Part shown: one piece after another, positions 61,720 through 64,000 of the stretch
How positions within the stretch are numbered: position 1 is the first letter of the stretch
Layout: each line of letters opens with the position of its first letter
Source of the DNA: Pseudomonas sp. DTU_2021_1001937_2_SI_NGA_ILE_001
GTDB taxonomy: Bacteria; Pseudomonadota; Gammaproteobacteria; Pseudomonadales; Pseudomonadaceae
Assembly (NCBI RefSeq): GCF_032463525.1
Contig: NZ_CP135971.1
Span: 124,001 to 188,000, forward strand
Direction of reading: 5' to 3'
DNA: 64,000 nucleotides
Notes under the pieces: generated by a model
Database searches by the model: none
What the model was told of the DNA's origin: nothing
The model's input: only the letters and a program-made list of their open reading frames with translations
Program-made: the position numbers and the translations under genes

Positions 61720-62979
61720 ATGGACAAGCATCTCACCCCGCACGTCTTCAGCAGTTGGCTGCACAATCCCACGCATCGTCAGTGGCTGGCCCTTGAGGCC
61801 AATCGCCTGCTTGGCTTTGCCAAGGCCGCACGCCTGGAACAGGGCTTCGGTGACCTGGACGGCTACGGTCGGCTCAAGGTCGGCGCCTGCGCCCAGACCC
61901 TCAACACCGCTCGCCTGGTGCATTGCTTCTCCCTCGCGCATATTCAGGGCATTCCCGGTTTTGCTGAACTCATCGACCACGGCCTGGCGGCGCTGCAAGG
62001 CCCGTTGCGCGATGCGCAGCACGATGGCTGGTTCGATGCACCGCTGGAGGAGGGTGGCAGCAGCGACAAGCAGGCTTACCTGCACGCTTTCGTTGCCCTT
62101 GCCGCCAGCTCGGCCACGGTGGCGGGACGCCCCGGCGCGGCGGCGTTGCTGGAGCGTGCGCAGGCCGTGTTGCTCGAGCGCTTCTGGAGCGAAGAGGAAG
62201 GCGCCCTGCGCGAGGCGTTCTCCCAAGACTGGCGGCATGAAGAGCATTACCGCGGCGCCAACAGCAACATGCACGGCACCGAAGCATTTCTGGCTCTGGC
62301 CGACGTCACCGGCGACGCTCGCTGGCTGGATCGCGCCCAGCGCATCGTCGAGCGGGTGATCCATCAGCAGGCGGCGGCCAACGATTTCCAGGTCATCGAG
62401 CATTTCAGCCGCAGTTGGGAGCCGCTGCCAGACTACAACCGCGACAACCCCGCCGACCCGTTTCGCCCGTATGGCACCACCCCCGGCCACGGTTTCGAAT
62501 GGGCACGCCTGCTGTTGCATCTGGAAGCGGCGCTGCTGCGGGTACGTTGCAACGCGCCGGGCTGGCTGGCCAAGGACGCCCGGTACTTGTTCGACAGTGC
62601 CTGTCGTCATGCCTGGGAGGTCGATGGCGCCCCTGGCATCGTCTATACCCTGGACGACCAGCGCCGCCCGGTGATTCGCCAGCGCCTGCACTGGACCCAC
62701 TGCGAGGCCATCGCCGCTGCCGCTGCCCTGTTGCAGCACAGCGGCGAAGAAGTCTTCGAGCAGTGGTATCGGCGTTTCTGGGAGTTCAGCGAAGCCCGTC
62801 TGATCGACCGGGAGCACGGCAGCTGGCACCACGAACTCGATGAGCATAACCGGCCGGCGGGGATCATCTGGGACGGCAAGCCGGATCTCTACCACGCCTA
62901 CCAGGCGGTGCTGTTGCCCATGCTGCCCCTGGCGCCCAGCTTGGCCACGGCGCTGGCGCAACAGGGCGCGGTGCACTGA
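61720..62979 (+). CDS. AGE-family sugar epimerase/isomerase (YihS-like)
   Basis: Protein of 419 residues with an alpha/alpha-barrel pattern. Probable catalytic histidines are in NSNMHGTEAFLALADVTG (His185), near HGFEWARLLLHL and in HWTHCEAIAAAAALL, as in E. coli YihS and mannose isomerases. It probably interconverts an aldose and a ketose such as mannose and fructose. Start at 61720 has GAGGAGG before it; the longer frame reads back into the chemoreceptor end. No sugar catabolic partner is adjacent. Confidence 0.87.
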   Translation: MDKHLTPHVFSSWLHNPTHRQWLALEANRLLGFAKAARLEQGFGDLDGYGRLKVGACAQTLNTARLVHCFSLAHIQGIPGFAELIDHGLAALQGPLRDAQHDGWFDAPLEEGGSSDKQAYLHAFVALAASSATVAGRPGAAALLERAQAVLLERFWSEEEGALREAFSQDWRHEEHYRGANSNMHGTEAFLALADVTGDARWLDRAQRIVERVIHQQAAANDFQVIEHFSRSWEPLPDYNRDNPADPFRPYGTTPGHGFEWARLLLHLEAALLRVRCNAPGWLAKDARYLFDSACRHAWEVDGAPGIVYTLDDQRRPVIRQRLHWTHCEAIAAAAALLQHSGEEVFEQWYRRFWEFSEARLIDREHGSWHHELDEHNRPAGIIWDGKPDLYHAYQAVLLPMLPLAPSLATALAQQGAVH

Positions 62980-63001
62980 TGCTTTGGGCGGGAACGGTTG
63001 T

Positions 63002-63087
63002 GTTGGCGAGCCTGCTCGCGAACAGGCCAGGCATGCCCATGCATCTGCCGTGGGCGTGACACAGCCATCGCGGGCAAGCTCGCCAAC
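63002..63087. repeat. REP/BIME-type inverted pair
   Basis: GTTGGCGAGCCTGCTCGCGA (63002-63021) and its near reverse complement TCGCGGGCAAGCTCGCCAAC (63068-63087) match at 18 of 20 positions. This is the common Pseudomonas REP type, distinct in sequence from that at 34951. Confidence 0.8.
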
Positions 63088-63140
63088 GGCAATTGAACGT
63101 TACTGGCTGCCGCCGCGCACAGGCTGGCAAGGCGAGGGCA

Positions 63141-64000
63141 TCAGCTGCGCTTCTCGCTCCAGCGCATCACCTGGCGGGCCAGGAAGCTCCCGGTGAAAAT
63201 CACGCCAAACAGGCGCAGGGTCTGCATGGCCAGGACGAAGCCGACATCGGAATGGGTGTCGATGGCGATGATCGCCATACTGTCCAGGCCGCCAGGGCTG
63301 GTGGCCAGGTACACCGACAGGTAGTCCTTGTCCATTGCCAGCGAGATCAGCCAGGCCGAAACCGCGCACATCAGGATCAGCAGCAGCGAAGCCAGGGCCA
63401 TCATCGGCAAGTGCCGCCAGACATACAGCACGGTCTGGCGGTCGAAGCGCAGACCCACGTAGCAGCCCACCGCGCCGTAGGCGAAGGGGATCAGCCAGCT
63501 CGGCAGACTGATTTCCAGCACGCCGGACAGCTGCAACACCGTGCCCAGCAGCAGCGGCACCAGCAGGGCCCCGGCGGGCAGGCGCAAGCCCAAAAACACA
63601 CCGGTACCGATGACCGCAAGACTGAGGCCCACGTTGCTCAGGTCCAGGCTGGCCGCGTGGCTGGTGCTGGCATGCCCCGTGGCACCGCCCACCGAAGCCC
63701 CCAGCCAGTGGCTGACCAGCGCGCCGAACATCACCACCAGCACGACTCGCACGTACTGCATGGTGGCCACCACGCGGGGGTCTGCGCCGTAGTCTTCGGC
63801 CATGCCCACCATCGCCGATGCTGCGCCAGGCGAGGTGCCCAAGGCCGCAGTGTGGCTGGGAATGCCGGCGTAGCGCACCAGAACCACGCCGACCAGGGCG
63901 CTCAGCATCACGGTCAACACGGTACCCAGCAGCATGACGTGCCATTCCTGCAAGGCCATGAGCAATACACTCAGGCTCATGGCGTGGGCGATCATCAGGC
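63141..64000 (-). CDS. AbrB-family membrane transporter/regulator (5' truncated by window)
   Basis: At least 286 residues, with the frame still open at the window edge. AbrB (AmoA-like, duplication-containing) membrane proteins are about 340-360 residues, so the beginning is missing. Repeated motifs are PSHTAALGTSPGAASAMVGM in the first half and YLATSPGGLDSMAIIAIDT in the second, the internal duplication expected for the family. Many membrane segments. The function is uncertain; the family has been called putative ammonia monooxygenase without proof. Confidence 0.88.
   Translation of the reverse strand, partial: LMIAHAMSLSVLLMALQEWHVMLLGTVLTVMLSALVGVVLVRYAGIPSHTAALGTSPGAASAMVGMAEDYGADPRVVATMQYVRVVLVVMFGALVSHWLGASVGGATGHASTSHAASLDLSNVGLSLAVIGTGVFLGLRLPAGALLVPLLLGTVLQLSGVLEISLPSWLIPFAYGAVGCYVGLRFDRQTVLYVWRHLPMMALASLLLILMCAVSAWLISLAMDKDYLSVYLATSPGGLDSMAIIAIDTHSDVGFVLAMQTLRLFGVIFTGSFLARQVMRWSEKRS

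Overview
The window is about 64 kb of GC-rich chromosome from a gammaproteobacterium of the genus Pseudomonas, most likely the P. putida/P. fluorescens side. The evidence is the serS-cysG and tusDCBE-yccA/tRNA-Ser core blocks, an OprD porin, several CitMHS and LysR genes, REP-type intergenic repeats and typical Pseudomonas gene sizes. No plasmid, phage, IS or CRISPR signature was recognised.

Layout: (1) 1-5432 is core: 3' end of serS, cysG, a glutathionyl-hydroquinone reductase, a ybiB-type gene and tusDCBE. (2) 5605-9572 is an accessory catabolic block: an AtuA-like protein split over two genes, a CitMHS transporter and a divergent LysR regulator; a chemoreceptor follows (9615-11198). (3) 11199-14325 holds a gene-free stretch, tRNA-Ser(UGA), a yccA-like gene and an N-methyl-amino-acid oxidase gene broken by a one-base frameshift. 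(4) 14374-17066 has a ketoglutarate-semialdehyde dehydrogenase and a protein with an extreme Gly/Cys tail. (5) 17098-27344 is a ureide locus. Allantoate amidohydrolase, ureidoglycine-glyoxylate aminotransferase and a four-gene ABC importer run leftwards. hpxX-Y-Z-W (oxalurate/oxamate branch, same order as atzG-E-H) run rightwards. An RpiR regulator lies between, and a 13-bp motif recurs in front of both units. (6) 27360-34840: MFS exporter, two-component pair, FNT channel, nicotinamidase, TonB-dependent siderophore receptor. (7) 35096-45092: hydroxyacid dehydrogenase, DUF1345 protein, nitrilase/LysR pair, then a LysR-PrpF/GalD-like-DctA-CitMHS-OprD cluster that looks like uptake and isomerisation of an unsaturated tricarboxylate. 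(8) 45190-51923: a VasX-like type VI secretion effector followed by four paralogous small membrane proteins, probably an immunity array. (9) 52292-59826: glucarate dehydratase and transporter, FadR-type regulator, lipoprotein hydrolase, CdaR regulator and glycerate kinase. (10) 59976-64000: chemoreceptor, AGE-family sugar isomerase, AbrB-family membrane protein cut by the window end.

The accessory genes mostly feed organic acids and ureides into central metabolism. Glucarate would pass through GudD and an unseen dehydratase to ketoglutarate semialdehyde, for which a dehydrogenase is present at 14374. Ureide breakdown yields glyoxylate and glycine, and glycerate kinase sits on the tartronate-semialdehyde branch. 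The most unusual locus is the effector/immunity array: two of the four paralogues align at a constant 1,496-bp offset without indels, and the effector appears to join a GC-rich conserved N-terminal part to a more AT-rich membrane-active C-terminal part. All functional names rest on motif recognition by eye; no database search was run.
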